A stretch of DNA of 64,000 nucleotides from Rhexocercosporidium sp. MPI-PUGE-AT-0058 (taxonomy: Eukaryota; Ascomycota; Leotiomycetes; Helotiales), in the NCBI GenBank assembly GCA_020746875.1, contig JAGTJL010000020.1:248001-312000 (forward strand). Reading direction: 5' to 3'. Below are positions 1 to 11,287 of this stretch, one piece after another (position 1 is the first letter of the stretch; the number at the start of each line of letters is the position of its first letter). The translations under genes were made by a program, and so were the position numbers. Under the pieces are notes generated by a model. That model was not told where the DNA came from and made no database searches. It worked only from the letters and a program-made list of their open reading frames with translations.

Positions 1-255
1 ATCGGTCATGAACAATGGCACGGTATTCAAATCTGCGAGTATCTCGGCGCCGGTTTTGTGTCGGATATCTGCGAGGGCCGGAGGGAGTGCGGGCGTCGTT
101 GTGCCATCGTTCGTGGTTGGGGTGGAGAAGGCGTGCGCGTTCAGAGCGGCGGTTAGGAAATCGGTTTCTGGTGACGGAGAGACATTTTCGGCTTGTTCAG
201 GAGATGATATATTGACTGAGTCCTTGAAGGACTCCGTTATCTCTTCTACCTTCAT
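1..255 (-). CDS. Cns1/TTC4-like TPR co-chaperone, N-terminal part (runs off left edge)
   Basis: Minus-strand reading from an ATG at 255 stays open to base 1, giving 85 codons. The protein begins MKVEEITESFKDSV. After a low-complexity Ser/Thr/Pro stretch it has LPPALADIRHKTGAEILADL and then VPLFMTD. In Cns1/TTC4 proteins (Hsp90/Hsp70 co-chaperones with a TPR domain) the N-terminus has the same arrangement: a Leu-Pro-Pro segment, a short helix and a '(V/T)PxFMT' motif just before the TPR repeats. The TPR domain itself would lie left of the window. The plus-strand ORF over the same bases is a shadow. Assignment rests on the short N-terminal motif recalled from the family, so it is moderate. Confidence 0.55.
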   Translation of the reverse strand, partial: MKVEEITESFKDSVNISSPEQAENVSPSPETDFLTAALNAHAFSTPTTNDGTTTPALPPALADIRHKTGAEILADLNTVPLFMTD

Positions 256-961
256 GATTACGGTGCGTGTGAACTAGAAAGCTGTAGTAGTGTTGCCTGT
301 TGACTTAGAAGAAAAATACATGTATGGAGGGGTCGCCAAGATCGGAGGAGGCGGCTTGTTTATCCGGAATCTACCACATTTCTACTTATTAACTATAATT
401 TTTATTCTTTCTTTCAAAAGTTATATCATCACAATGTGACTGTTAGAATCACAAAATCTGAAAATTTCGGAAATTAGTGGTAGTCATTAAAACAGTATGA
501 TAAAGTCACAGAACACTGCCTAGAATGTTTCCCGACAGAGGTTCTCTCCCTAGACTCGGAATCGAATTCCAAAGCCGTTATACCAGCTTAGAAATCAGAT
601 CCTGAACACGGAGTTTACATTGATATGGTATTACGCCGGGATCCGAGCAGTAAGGCAGCTTGCCCAGCTCCCAAGGCAGTTACTTGTTTTTACACTGGGG
701 TGGGGATGTAGTGCGGTTATTGTTGATTTCCAATGAAGGAGGGGTAGCAATCCAGCCAGCATATCGCATCATGCATGGGGGCGGGGGAGGCTTGCAGCTT
801 AAGGCCATAAAGGCTTCATAGACATCATCGGAGCAAGATATAAGTGTATCCTTTGTTGCGTCTGCCCTGCTTCCTTTTCTTTAAGTATACAATTGGCATT
901 TCTATCACGAAGGGTCTTTTAAGCGCTATCCATCCAGATCAAGATCAAAGTACTTTATAAA
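256..961. other. Intergenic, divergent promoter region
   Basis: About 0.7 kb between the divergent Cns1-like and GST genes, so it should carry both promoters. It is AT-rich around 370-500. I see no ORF of interest, no repeat and no clear TATA box. Confidence 0.5.
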
Positions 962-1756
962 ATGGGTTCAACGTCCCCACCGAACATCATTCTTTACACC
1001 AATCACCGCTGTCCTTGGGCTCATCGCGCTCATATTGCCCTCGCGGAGTTAGGTCTTGAGTACAAGGAGGAGATCATCGACCTATCTACCCCTCGTACTC
1101 CAGAGTACCTCAAAGTCAACCCAAGAGGCCTTGTTCCTTCCATTAGTTACAATGGCGAAATTGTGACGGAATCAGCCATCGTGGCACAATTTCTGGCAGA
1201 CTCTCAACCATCCCACCTTGTCAAGACCAGCGGCGAGGAAGGAGGGGCGCTCCAAAGAGCGAGGATCGCTTACTTTGTCGATGCTTACTTCAGCAAAGTC
1301 AATGGTGGATTCTGGAGTATCTTGAGTGCCGAAGGTGCGGAGAAGGAGAGGCTTGGGGATGCTTTTGTGAATAATGTTGCGAAGGAGATCGAGCCGCTCT
1401 TGCAAGACGCCGCGCCTTTCTTTGGAGGCTCGAAAAGGTTGACTATGGCCGAGGTTTGTCTTCTAAGTTCTATCTACTCCTGTTATTTTAGAGCCATGTT
1501 TCCATTAATAACAGGCTGACCAATTTAGGTTCAAACTGGCTCGTTTCTCCTCAGAGTCCTGAGCTATCCCAAGTACCAGGAGCTGAATCTCCTCCCCAGG
1601 AGCATCTTGGATGGCTTTGAGGCCAAGACACCTGCATTCTGGAAGTGGGCCAATGCCGTCGTCGCTGAGAAGAGCGTCAACTTTATTTTTGACGAGAAGC
1701 TGGTGGCTGAGGGTACTGCGGCGAGGATCGCCAAGATCAAGGCGGCTGCAAAGTGA
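962..1756 (+). CDS. Omega-like glutathione S-transferase
   Basis: Two exons, 962-1453 and 1529-1756, give 239 aa; intron 1454-1528 is GTTTGT...TTAG. The N-terminal thioredoxin fold (about residues 8-84) contains RCPW with Cys17 at the position of the omega-class catalytic cysteine. It also has the cis-Pro motif VPS (58-60) and the glutathione gamma-Glu contact ES (70-71). The C-terminal half is the all-helical GST domain; exon 2 completes it (VQTGSFLLRVL onward). Omega-type enzymes carry out glutathione-dependent thiol transfer, dehydroascorbate reduction or deglutathionylation. The substrate cannot be read from sequence. No signal peptide is seen, so it is probably cytosolic. The start is the first ATG, and length is normal for the family. 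Confidence 0.9.
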
Positions 1757-2709
1757 TGCTCCGCCCTTCTCTGCGATATCCTGGGTACATTATCTGATAG
1801 TTTGCAGAATCTAATAACCCGACTCGTGCTGTTGCAATTTTGGTGCAGACTATACAAACCTGACCTTGATTTCTCTGCACCTTACTTTTGAGCTGGTGCC
1901 CTGGCAATTTTGCGGGTGAAATTTGGTGAATGGATTTGTGATAATTAGTACTGCATCTTCGCGATCCTTCGGCTGCATATTCCTTGCTGTACGTTCCCCA
2001 GAAAAAGAGCCTTGCCATTCAAAGTGCCGTGGTCCGATTTCCCCCCAAGAGCGACATGCTCGTCATAGTTTCAGATTCCGAAGGTTTGTTTTTCAAGCCT
2101 GAGTCTTGAGCGGAACGTCGGAACATATTCACGGATCTGCAGTGACAATAATGAGAGTTTTAGTTTCACCAAAAGAAGAAAAACTTTGTATGAGCTTAGT
2201 TTACCATATCAAAGATTCGGATTTCTAGTCCATCAATCAACGGAGGACACGGCGACCAAGTTTAGTCGGAATATTTTATTCGCTGTTCGTTGGCCATTTT
2301 GACTTTCCACCAAGGCTAAAATCGCTAGGATAACCCACACATCAAACTTCGGAAAAGGGGCGATCTACTAACTAGTGGGGAACCCCTTTATGTGAGGTTG
2401 CATGCTGCCCCTCGCAATTTCTTACTTCATGATAGGGCTGTTGTTTGGATCATGCTCTGGTATAAAGTTTTGTAATTTCTGCGAGTGTGGCCGAGAGTTG
2501 GCATTGCGTGTGCATTGTAATGACCGCAGGCATGAAGGTTTGATTTAGACTTTGAAGAATTTATAACTGTTAGGTATATATATTGACCTCGTGTTCTTGA
2601 GTTAAGGGTTTCTTTCCTCTTTTCCTTATCACCTCTCTGTTGGTGCAACATCTTTCTTCTCCTATTGCTTCTACCACGCTCATTATAAACACGACCAGCA
2701 ATCGTCACA
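1757..2709. other. Intergenic region upstream of chitinase
   Basis: About 0.95 kb between two plus-strand genes. It should hold the GST terminator and the chitinase promoter. ORFs here on either strand overlap the neighbouring genes and look like shadows. Confidence 0.4.
2575..2583 (+). promoter_or_regulatory. TATA-like box of chitinase gene
   Basis: TATATATAT lies 127-135 bp upstream of the chitinase ATG, a plausible distance for a fungal core promoter with a leader of roughly 70-100 nt. No transcript evidence. Confidence 0.35.
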
Positions 2710-4291
2710 ATGCATTGCCCAACTATTTTCTCCTTCTTGTTACTCTGCGGCTCTGCCCTCGCGAGTCCAGTGGTAGTCAAAAACTCCGTTACAGCACCCA
2801 ACTTGTTGAGTGATCTCTCATCCAAGAGAGCGAAGTCGGATGGTTACAGGGCCATAGGATACTACGGCAACTGGGTACGTATTATATTACTCGCCAGTTG
2901 TGCTCGAGATATCACATTTCCTAACTTGACTAGGACATCTATGGCCGCAATTACTTCATTACAGATGTGCCAGCGTCTCAATTGACCCATCTCATCTACT
3001 CCTTCGCCAACGTTAACAGCACCACCGGTGAAGTGTAAGATGTCCCTTCCCAATGTTGAAATGAGCCGTACTAACCAGCAACCAGATTCATGACTGATGA
3101 ATGGGCCGATCTTCAATATGCCTATCCCAAAGACAATGCAAACGCCGCTCCTGCCAACACCAACAACCTGTACGGAAATGTTAAGCAGATGTACTTGCTG
3201 AAGAAGCAAAACCGCTCCCTTAAGACCATGCTCGCCATCTTGGGGTGGACATACTCCCCAAACATGGTCCCAGTCCTTGCATCCCCAACTCTCCGTGCCA
3301 AATTCGTCTCCAGCTCAATTTCATTGATGACAAACCTCGGCTTTGACGGCCTTGACTTGGACTACGAGTATATCACAAACTCGACCGAAGCAGCAAACAT
3401 CGTTTCGTTGCTCAAAGAAATCCGTCAAGCCATGGACAAGCTCTGCACCAAAGGAAGCTCCCCGTATCTCCTTTCCTACGCAACTCCTGCAGGACCCGCA
3501 AAATACAGTCTCATGGATTTCAAGGGTATGGACCAATACCTTGACTTCTGGAACTTCATGGGCTACGACTACGCCGGCTCGGTATGTAAATATCCTCACT
3601 CGCCTCTTTTCCTTAAAGATCTGTGATTTTGATCCGAAGACATGTCTCGGGAACACTGTTTTAGAGATCAACATCCTGGATCTCAACCTCCTGTGAATTT
3701 CAGTGCTAACTTATCATAAAGTGGGATAAAGTCTCAGGTCACTCATCCAACGTCTTCGGAGACAAGTCCACCCCCTCCAGCACGCCATTCAACACCTCCT
3801 CGGGGATCGACTATTATACTAAGGTTGGCGGTATCCCTGCTTCCAAGATTAACTTAGGCATGCCATTATATGCGCGCTCCTTTTCAAATACCGAGGGCCC
3901 TGGTAAGCCATTCAACAATACCGGTGCTGATGGCTCTTTCGGCGAAGCTGCAACCTGGGACACCAAGGCGCTGCCGCTCCCAGGATCCAACGCTACGGTC
4001 TACAACTTGAAGAACATCGGTGCGAGTTATAGCTATGACCCAAAGACCAAGTTGATGATCAGCTTCGACACTCCTACCAATGCGCAGTTCAAGGCGAATT
4101 ATATCCAGAAGTCGGGCTTAGGAGGTGCCATGTGGTGGGAGGTCAGCCAAGACAGGGTTGATAAGGACAGTCTGATTAGTACAGTTGTTAAGACATTCGG
4201 TGGCGTCAAGAAACTTGACAGATCGCTGAATCGTTTGGATTATCCTAACAGCAAGTACGACAATCTGCGAACTGGAATGCCGAATAACTAG
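2710..4291 (+). CDS. Secreted GH18 chitinase
   Basis: Four exons (2710-2874, 2934-3034, 3086-3581, 3722-4291) encode 443 aa. Residues 1 to about 19 form a hydrophobic signal peptide ending SALAS. The (beta/alpha)8 barrel starts near YRAIGYYGNW. The catalytic signature DGLDLDYE lies at about 176-183, with Glu183 as the proton donor expected for family 18. WNFMGYDYAGSWD (rebuilt across intron 3) and GAMWWEVSQD are further GH18 landmarks. It should hydrolyse beta-1,4-N-acetylglucosamine bonds in chitin outside the cell or in the wall, for remodelling, autolysis or nutrition. There is no chitin-binding domain or GPI signal. Intron 3 (3582-3721, 140 nt) is longer than the others here. Several N-glycosylation sequons are present. 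Confidence 0.93.
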
Positions 4292-4874
4292 GCGACGGAG
4301 GTGACCAAATACATTGGCTTGCCTGGGTCGAAGATTCAATCCAATGTGTACATTCTTTCTCTTCCTTCTCTATCGAGCACTTCGAGGAGCCTTTATTTCC
4401 TGTTTACATTGCCTTATCGGCGCATAACACCCTGCGTTACAGACTTGGTTTGTACGCATCACGGTCAAGGTCAATCACTTTCGCTTCAAATGACTTGTAA
4501 AACAACGAACCGATGACCAGTCTCATCTAAGTACCACCATCTGTGAATTGCAAGCCTGAATTAGGCGCCATTTGTTTTGATAGGTAAAAGACAAGTACCG
4601 ATAGGACACACTGCCGGGTTAATCAAGCCCCTTTAACCGAGGGGTATTGCCGATGTAATGCCCAGCCCAATTCATCTAAGTGGTATTCTCACCAATATGG
4701 CTGATTACACTGGTAAACGCCCACAAAATCTGGAAGAAGTTATTAAAAGAGGGAATTCTTTGCAGCATATGAAACGCATCTCGCTGAAGTCAAGTCAATC
4801 GATCGGAATTAGTTTATTGACATTTCGTCCCAAATTCATCTTCGAGTTTTTGCGATCGATTCGAAAAGAGCAAG
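4292..4874. other. Intergenic region
   Basis: About 0.58 kb between chitinase and the DUF1996 gene, both plus strand. An open frame starting near 4658 runs into the next gene but in the wrong frame. Nothing else is seen. Confidence 0.4.
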
Positions 4875-6421
4875 ATGACCTGGAAAGCCCTTGCTCTCGT
4901 GGCGCTTCTCGCTCAGGGAGCCGTAGCTCAGCGAGGAAATGCGAAAGGTTCGGATTTCCTCCGATTCGGGTGCTCTCAACTTGTAGTAGAGCGGACCGAT
5001 CCGCTTGTTACCCCTGGACAGGTCCCATCACCACATATGCATCAGATCGTGGGAGGGAATGCGTTCAATGCCAGCGTAAGCCAACCTTTTCCTTGTCTAC
5101 AGAAGTTTCCACTAAGCGGATATCACAGATGGATCCCGCAGACCTCGACCCAGCTAAGACAGCAAAATGCACATCCTGCAAACTAACTGAGGACTTCAGC
5201 AACTACTGGACCGCTTCGATATACTTCCAGTCCCCAGAGAATGGAACTTTCAAACGAGTCCCGCAGATGGCGAATGGGATGTTGAATGGGTCTTTGCTTG
5301 AGCAGGATGGTGGTATTACGGTTTACTACATGAGGCCGTTCAGTGGAACGAACAAGAAGGTTACTGTCATGCCAGCTGTAAGTTTCACAAGGTTCATCGA
5401 AGAAACTCAGCATATTCCTTGTACTGACTTCAGCATTTTAGGGCTTTCGTATGTTCTCTGGTGATCCAACCCTTCGGACAAAACCGAGCGGATCGATGAA
5501 AATCTGCCATCGCTGTCTAGCAGCCAGGTCAGTGAAGCCCACTCAATTTTACAGTTTTTTGAAAGACGAGATTTCTCGAGAACATTCGAAGAAGAGAATA
5601 AAGATACAGGGTCGCTAATTGTAGGAACAGTGAACGCAGTTCTGGTGGCTCAGGTGCTCCCTGCGCCTCAACTGACACTTCCGAATTCCCCAGCAAGCCA
5701 TGTCCAGGGGGGATCCGAGCAACAGTTATCTTCCCTAGCTGCTGGGATGGTAAGAACCTCGATAGTCCAGATCACAGCAGCCATGTTGCCTATCAGTATG
5801 TCATCCCTCCCTAGCAGCATTCATTTGTGGAAGGGCCGTGTTGTGCATTTTCTTCTCTGGTTCTTGATTTTGAGACCAGTATCAAAAGCGCATTACTAAA
5901 TAGGTGATCAGATCTGGCTCCGCACTCGCGGGAGATAAATGCCCAACCACACATCCCGTGAGAATCCCACAGGTCATGTATGAGATCATGTATGACACGT
6001 CGAGTTTTGCGGACAAGAAGTATTATCAGAATGGGAAGCAACCATTGGTTTATAGTTTCGGTGATCCGTAAGTCTCCATCCCCTACTTGCCTCCATGAGA
6101 TACTACCGCATGGCAGATCGCGTATTCGATGTTCTGACTTGCTGCAGCACGGGACACGGAGCTCACGGCGACTACCTCTTTGGATGGGTCGACGGCTCTC
6201 TCCAGAAGGCTATGGACACTCTCGGGACGGAATGTTTCAGTGAGACTTGCCCTCCTCTGAAGTTGCAGCTGGGTAAGCTTGCTATTGCTTGCACCAAGGC
6301 TCAGCAGGCCAAAGAGGATATCGGCAATTCGGCTTGTAGGTTCGCTCACATATCCCGCAAGACTTGGCTGACGAGAATTTCAGGGCTCCCAACGTTGCCA
6401 GGTGGCATGCCTGTTGCGTAA
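4875..6421 (+). CDS. Secreted DUF1996-domain protein
   Basis: Seven exons: 4875-5075, 5129-5377, 5442-5527, 5625-5795, 5912-6067, 6148-6335, 6384-6421; 362 aa. The signal peptide is residues 1 to about 18 (MTWKALALVALLAQGAVA). The rest matches DUF1996: RFGCSQLVVERTDPLVTPG, PSPHMHQIVGGNAF, CTSCKLTEDFSNYWTA, then CHRCL, FPSCWDGKN, SHVAYQSG, SFGDPTGHGAHGD and a C-terminal WLPTLPGG restored by the last 48-nt intron. The family is widespread in fungal secretomes, often wall- or biomass-associated. Its activity is not established, so none is claimed. The exon 4 acceptor is ambiguous: 5624 or 5630 would add or drop two residues. At the fourth intron the TAG acceptor at 5903 would create a stop, so the acceptor at 5911 is used. 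Confidence 0.9.
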
Positions 6422-6589
6422 ATGATGCAAATTTGGATGGTCTCTGAATTGTGAAGCGAGAGCGTTTGGAAAGCAGATCTATTTCATAACTCCTATCTAT
6501 AGCAACCAGTATACAACACGCTCAATGATGCGAATTCCAATATAAAAGTTGTTCATGGTCATGGGGTACTCTACCAACGCTCATATCAT

Positions 6590-8996
6590 CTAATTTCTTT
6601 TCCCATATGCGATATCAATCTCCTTTTCATACACTGTGACGAGTTTTCTCCTGCTCAATTTTTGAGCAGCCGTCAAAAAGCCCTGGTAATGAAGTCAGCA
6701 TCTACCGTTCATGAATGGATATAAAGAGCCAACTCACGTTCTGGGGAGTCCACTCCGCATCCGTTAGAACGACGCCATCAAGGATCTCGAAGGTAGCCAA
6801 CCCCGCCTTTCGTCCTGTAGTCTGCAGTTCTCTCAACACTACATTCTTCATCTTCTCGTTATGCACGAGCTCCTCATATCTTTTACCCGCTAACCCATTC
6901 TCCTCTGCAAGCCTTTGTAGCATTACTGGGGCAGGAATGACAATTGCAATTGGCTTGTTTCTGTCGGCAGCGGCGTAGACACACAAATTCAACACAACAT
7001 TCGATGAGCGGTAGATAGACTCAAGCTAGAAACAAATCAGCATCCGAACAATTCCAAAGGAAACAAGGCTTACTAACCTTCTCAAGAGCAATGTACTCTC
7101 CATTCAGCGTCTTCACCAAGTTCTTCTTGCGATCAATGATCTTCAAGTGGCCGGTAGCTGCCCATTCACCAATGTCACCAGTCCGAAACCAACCACCAGG
7201 CGCCATAGCTTCGGCGGTTTCGGCCTCGTTCTCATAGTACCCCTCCATGACAGGGTCTCCACGGATGAAAATTTCTCCTTGCGGAGGGTCATTTGTAGAG
7301 AAATAGCCTGCGTCTGGGAAATCGACCAGTTTGATCTCAATGCTTCCTGGAATATCGCCCAGAGTGTCGTCCGTCCACTCCAGTGGATCTTGGAGAGCTC
7401 CCATCCTAATGGCATCAGCTCAGTTTAGCCCGACATTGGGGTAAATAACTCACGCGCAGGTCTCTGTCAACCCATATCCACTAATGAGTGGCACCAAAGC
7501 ATACGAAATGAACCTCCTGGTTTCTTTACCTAAAGGTCCCGCGCCATTGAAGCAAGCCCGCAGTCTCCCTCCAGTCTGCTGCTTGATAGTATTGAACACC
7601 AACCAGTCGAGCCAGCCTGCTGGCGCCATATACCCACGCTCACAGAGCCACGCTTTCGCTTTCAACGCTCCCCAAAACACGTTACTTCCCACGATACCCA
7701 TACCTGCTACCTTGTTCTCAATACCTTTCCGGATGGTCTCCCAGACCGCGGGTACACCAACGAGAATAGTCGGCCGGAACTCTTTGATATCACCTTGGCT
7801 ATTCTTCATGGAGAGATCAGAAAGTGTGCGTGGGTTTCCATAGCCCATTTTCACGCCCCAGTAGAGACAGGCATTCTCGAATGCGAACTCGAAGCTGTGT
7901 GCTAAGGGCAGGTAGGCCAGTACTGAGTCTGCTGGTCCTACATAGTCCGTGAAAATTGATTCAAGACCCGCAACTAATAAATGTCAGAAGCGTGTAAGTG
8001 ACGAAAAGATAATGGACTTACTTGACGCTACAACGTTGCGATGTTTCAACGGCACTCCTTTTGGCGCCCCGGTTGTTCCTGATGTATACATCAAGCAACA
8101 TAGATCCTCAGGCTGAGGCGGCACTGGCTTACACGGATCCGTTTCGCCTAAGGTTCGTAGGCTTTCTAATGACAGAATTTTGATGTGAGAGTGGGCGTTT
8201 TCCAGATTTTGGATGTCATTTTGGTTGATCCTGTGCTGGTCATTGAAGATAATCCACTGTAACTCTTTCGCTTTCGCTAGAGGCTTGATGAGTTTGCTGA
8301 GCAACTCCGGATCAACGAAAATAGCTTTCGCATGACTCTGAACGAGGGACATCTCAAGGCCTTCCTCTCCTAAGGTGGCGTACGATGTTACGATAGGCAT
8401 GGATTGAGTGACGGCGCCTACGGAAAATAAGCGAGACTGAACTAATCTAGATCGACCGATGGGAAAGAAAAACAAATACCATGAGCAGCAGCAAGCCAAT
8501 TGGCACTACCTCGTCATCAGCACTTCATACCATTCATCATCTCCGAAAATAAATACCTAGTAGCAGCGAAAATATGCACTCTGTCTCCCTTGCCCAACCC
8601 TAATTTTCTGTAACCCGATCCAATTTGCATGGCCCTATCGAAATACTGGCCAAACGTCACATACTCATACGGACCCATCTCGAAGAACGTCCACGTCTTG
8701 CCAACCTCTTTTTCTTCCCCCTCGACTATTTGCTTTATCATTTTGGTCTCGGTATGCATCTTGATCAACTTCCTGGTTCCCATGGCATCCAGGTCACCAA
8801 ACATGGTAGATGAGCGCACGAGCACATCGTACAACGTCGCGATGTTATCGTCAGGTCGTGAGATCAGTTTATCGACGTATTTTGCGTTGCGGCGAGGGAT
8901 TGTCTCGCCTTCGACTTTTGGGTGGTTGGGGATTGGAAGGCTGAAGGGTGGCGATTTGAACATGCCCGGCTGTACGATTGTGGTTTTGAGAGACAT
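6590..8996 (-). CDS. Long-chain acyl-CoA synthetase (FAA1/FAA4-like)
   Basis: Seven exons on the minus strand: 8557-8996, 8480-8505, 8022-8417, 7454-7973, 7078-7405, 6738-7025, 6590-6682; 696 aa, close to yeast Faa1/Faa4. Exon 2 is only 26 nt. AMP-binding (ANL) motifs are all present: P-loop YTSGTTGAPKG (about 266-276), GYGLTETCA (453-461), GWFRTGD (532-538) and IDRKKNLVK. The enzyme forms fatty acyl-AMP and then acyl-CoA from ATP, CoA and long-chain fatty acid, feeding beta-oxidation, lipid synthesis and protein acylation. No peroxisomal PTS1 is seen (it ends GKRN). Start chosen at 8996 (MSLKTTIVQPG). An upstream in-frame start at 9179 would add 61 low-complexity residues and is less likely. 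Confidence 0.93.
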
Positions 8997-9883
8997 GTTG
9001 AGAAGATTTTGGAATGAGATATGAGTAGGTCTAGTTGATAGGGTGGATAGAGAGTTCTTGCCCCTTCTAAGATTGATTTGAGAATGAATGAAAAGATTTA
9101 AAGGAATGGATCTAGGTTGATGTAGCGATAGATGAAAGAGGACGCGTGGTGATGATAAGCCACGGCTGGGCAGAGACACGGGATGGAAAAGCGGAAAAGT
9201 GGTCTTAGACCGAGGCCTTGGAAATCACGTGCTGATGCGTTTCCTGGACTCCGAACAAAGATTGCTTGTCCATTCTTGATGCACAACAGTATTCCGCAGA
9301 TACTACCCTTATTGTGGCTTTACAGCAGGGACTAAATCCCGAGGAGTACAAAGCAGGGCATCACGTTTGATATTGTTTTTGACAAGGGTAGTTAGGCGAG
9401 GTTTTGTTTTGTTGAAAATGTGTTCTCACTTCTATTCATTTACACGATTATAAACTTCACAAGATCATGAATGACTGTCGCAAACTTTATATTCAATACT
9501 GCCTTTTCTGTTCTATTCTCTCTCCTTGCAAAATATCAAAATCCTTGCCAGATGTGAGGTAATCCAACCATTCAGACTGCCTGATGTCTAGACTGGATCT
9601 CAATCAAGATGCCACTCATGACTTACTAGACCAGCTTTCATTATAAGCTTCTCCGTCAAATTTATCCCTGATGTATGTCGTACTTTCGTCGTTATCCACC
9701 CACAATCTGCTCCAGCTATCCGTCGTCTTCATCATCATATCCCTCCTGGGCTTTTATTTGTTCTCCAATATTAGCTCAGTTTCTCTTCTGGCATAAAACG
9801 TTGGTGACCTCAAACTCAATTCCATCGTTGGATAAGAATTGCCTTTACATTATCGAATGGCCTCGAATTAGCATGATGCTAAC
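8997..9883. other. Intergenic region
   Basis: About 0.9 kb holding the acyl-CoA synthetase promoter (minus strand) and the 3' side of the broken gene to its right. Small ORFs here show no recognisable protein character. Confidence 0.4.
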
Positions 9884-11287
9884 TTAATCCTCATTATTAC
9901 CGAGGCCATCATCCTGCTTATTATCGTAGTCCTCGCCCATATTATCCGCTCCTACAGAATTAGTACCTTTATTTACCAGTAGCTCCCGAATGATCTTAAC
10001 GTCGACACCATCATTCTTGAGGAGGGTAGCCTGCAGCATCGGAATCCGCCATGTCCTCGCGAAGTAATCCAATGTACTGGTGAGAACTCGCTTCGTACAT
10101 TCCTTGTCAAGGAGCTTGTGTGACCAGCGAGAGTAGGTATGACTGGTGGGAAGATCGAATGTCTCCTTAAGATCTTTTTGGTAGATCTTCTCGATTGTCT
10201 TTGGCTTTCGCTTGACCATGCTTGGGCGGTATTTCGGTTGGACGTCAGCGTCGTGAAGAACTACCGATGATACAGTGCCTGCAGAAGGATCAAATACCTC
10301 GGGAATTGTGGTGAAGCCGAAGTTCTTTTCCTTTTTAAGCTCGCCTTTGATACCAGCTGACAGGATGAAGGCGACCCCTATCTGCTTATAGGAAGGATTC
10401 ACATCGAATGGTTCGTTCAGAGCGAGGGCGGTTCCGTGCATGTCTTCTCCTCTCCAAGTAACAAGTTAGTCCTCACGAGTTTGTATCTGTACTCCATACT
10501 GAGCGATGAAAAAGCTACCGCCATATTCTTTGCTCTGGGTTCGGGAGGTAAAGAACTTGATGCAGTATTTGTTGTGTTTCTTTTCGTTGTGGATGAACCT
10601 AAGAAGTTTGAGCATCTGTATCCGTTAATATCATGTCATATGGTAGCTTACCGGCTATATTTGATAGTGCATAGATCTGCAAGAGGTGAGAGATCGGATG
10701 TCTCGAAGGTATGTTCTACATTGCCAGCAACGACTGTGTACAGTACCGCAGAATTCCATCGCCTTGACCCCGAACTCCCCCGTCCATTCTCAATCCGTCA
10801 AGCTCTAATATTGCCTTTTCGAAGTCTTCAATAACAGCTTGGGGAAGAGCCTCCTTTGCTCTCTCCCAGATATGAGCGAAGAGTGCAGACATCTTGTAGG
10901 CCTGTTGCTGGACATCTGCTGGCTTGGTGGTTTTGTTGAGGTTATTAACCCAAGCAAGAGCCCGGCCATTACGTTCTCCCGATGTTTAGCCCATTCCCCC
11001 CATTAAGCCAGGGTCATTGTCCTTTGAAATTTAAGAGCAGCAAAAATAAAATAAGCTAGCAGCTGGTTCCGAACTTACTCGCAGCGTCTGTTGAGAGCTT
11101 TCAACAGCAGATTATCTCCAATCAAGTTATGGGAAACACTTCGGAATACCTCCCCAGTGTCAGCATCAACAAAGATGATGTTGTCTTTGGGCCCAACAAC
11201 GAACTGCAACTGGCTGTGACCGAGTAGATGAGTTGGGTAGGGTTTTCCGTTATGGATGCGCGGATCGCCGAGCGGATTAGTCTTCAT
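9884..11287 (-). pseudogene. Broken gene of unknown fungal family (stop plus frameshift)
   Basis: Minus-strand coding character is clear in three blocks. Exon 1, 11079-11287, begins MKTNPLGDPRIHNGKPYP and contains LLGHSQLQFVVGPKDN. Block 2, 10652-10975, has a GT-AG junction to exon 1 and reads ERNGRALAWVNNLNK, then, after a frame change near 10745-10790, YTVVAGNVEHTFET and TIKYSR. Block 3, 9884-10598, begins FIHNEKKHNKYCIKFFTSRT and EYGGSFFIAQYGVQIQ. Within block 3 a TAA at 10466-10468 interrupts the frame (TRED-stop-LVTWRGEDMHGTALALNE), yet both sides read as one protein. I recall similar unnamed proteins, multi-copy in fungal genomes, with a GGxF(F/Y)xxxYGI...TxVxW...HGT pattern. The function is unknown. 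A 27-nt 'intron' could skip the stop but would be unusually short. Confidence 0.6.

Noticed and set aside
8517..9179. Upstream start of the acyl-CoA synthetase at 9179
   Set aside because: Adds 61 Ser/Leu/His-rich residues absent from the family; the ATG at 8996 is preferred.
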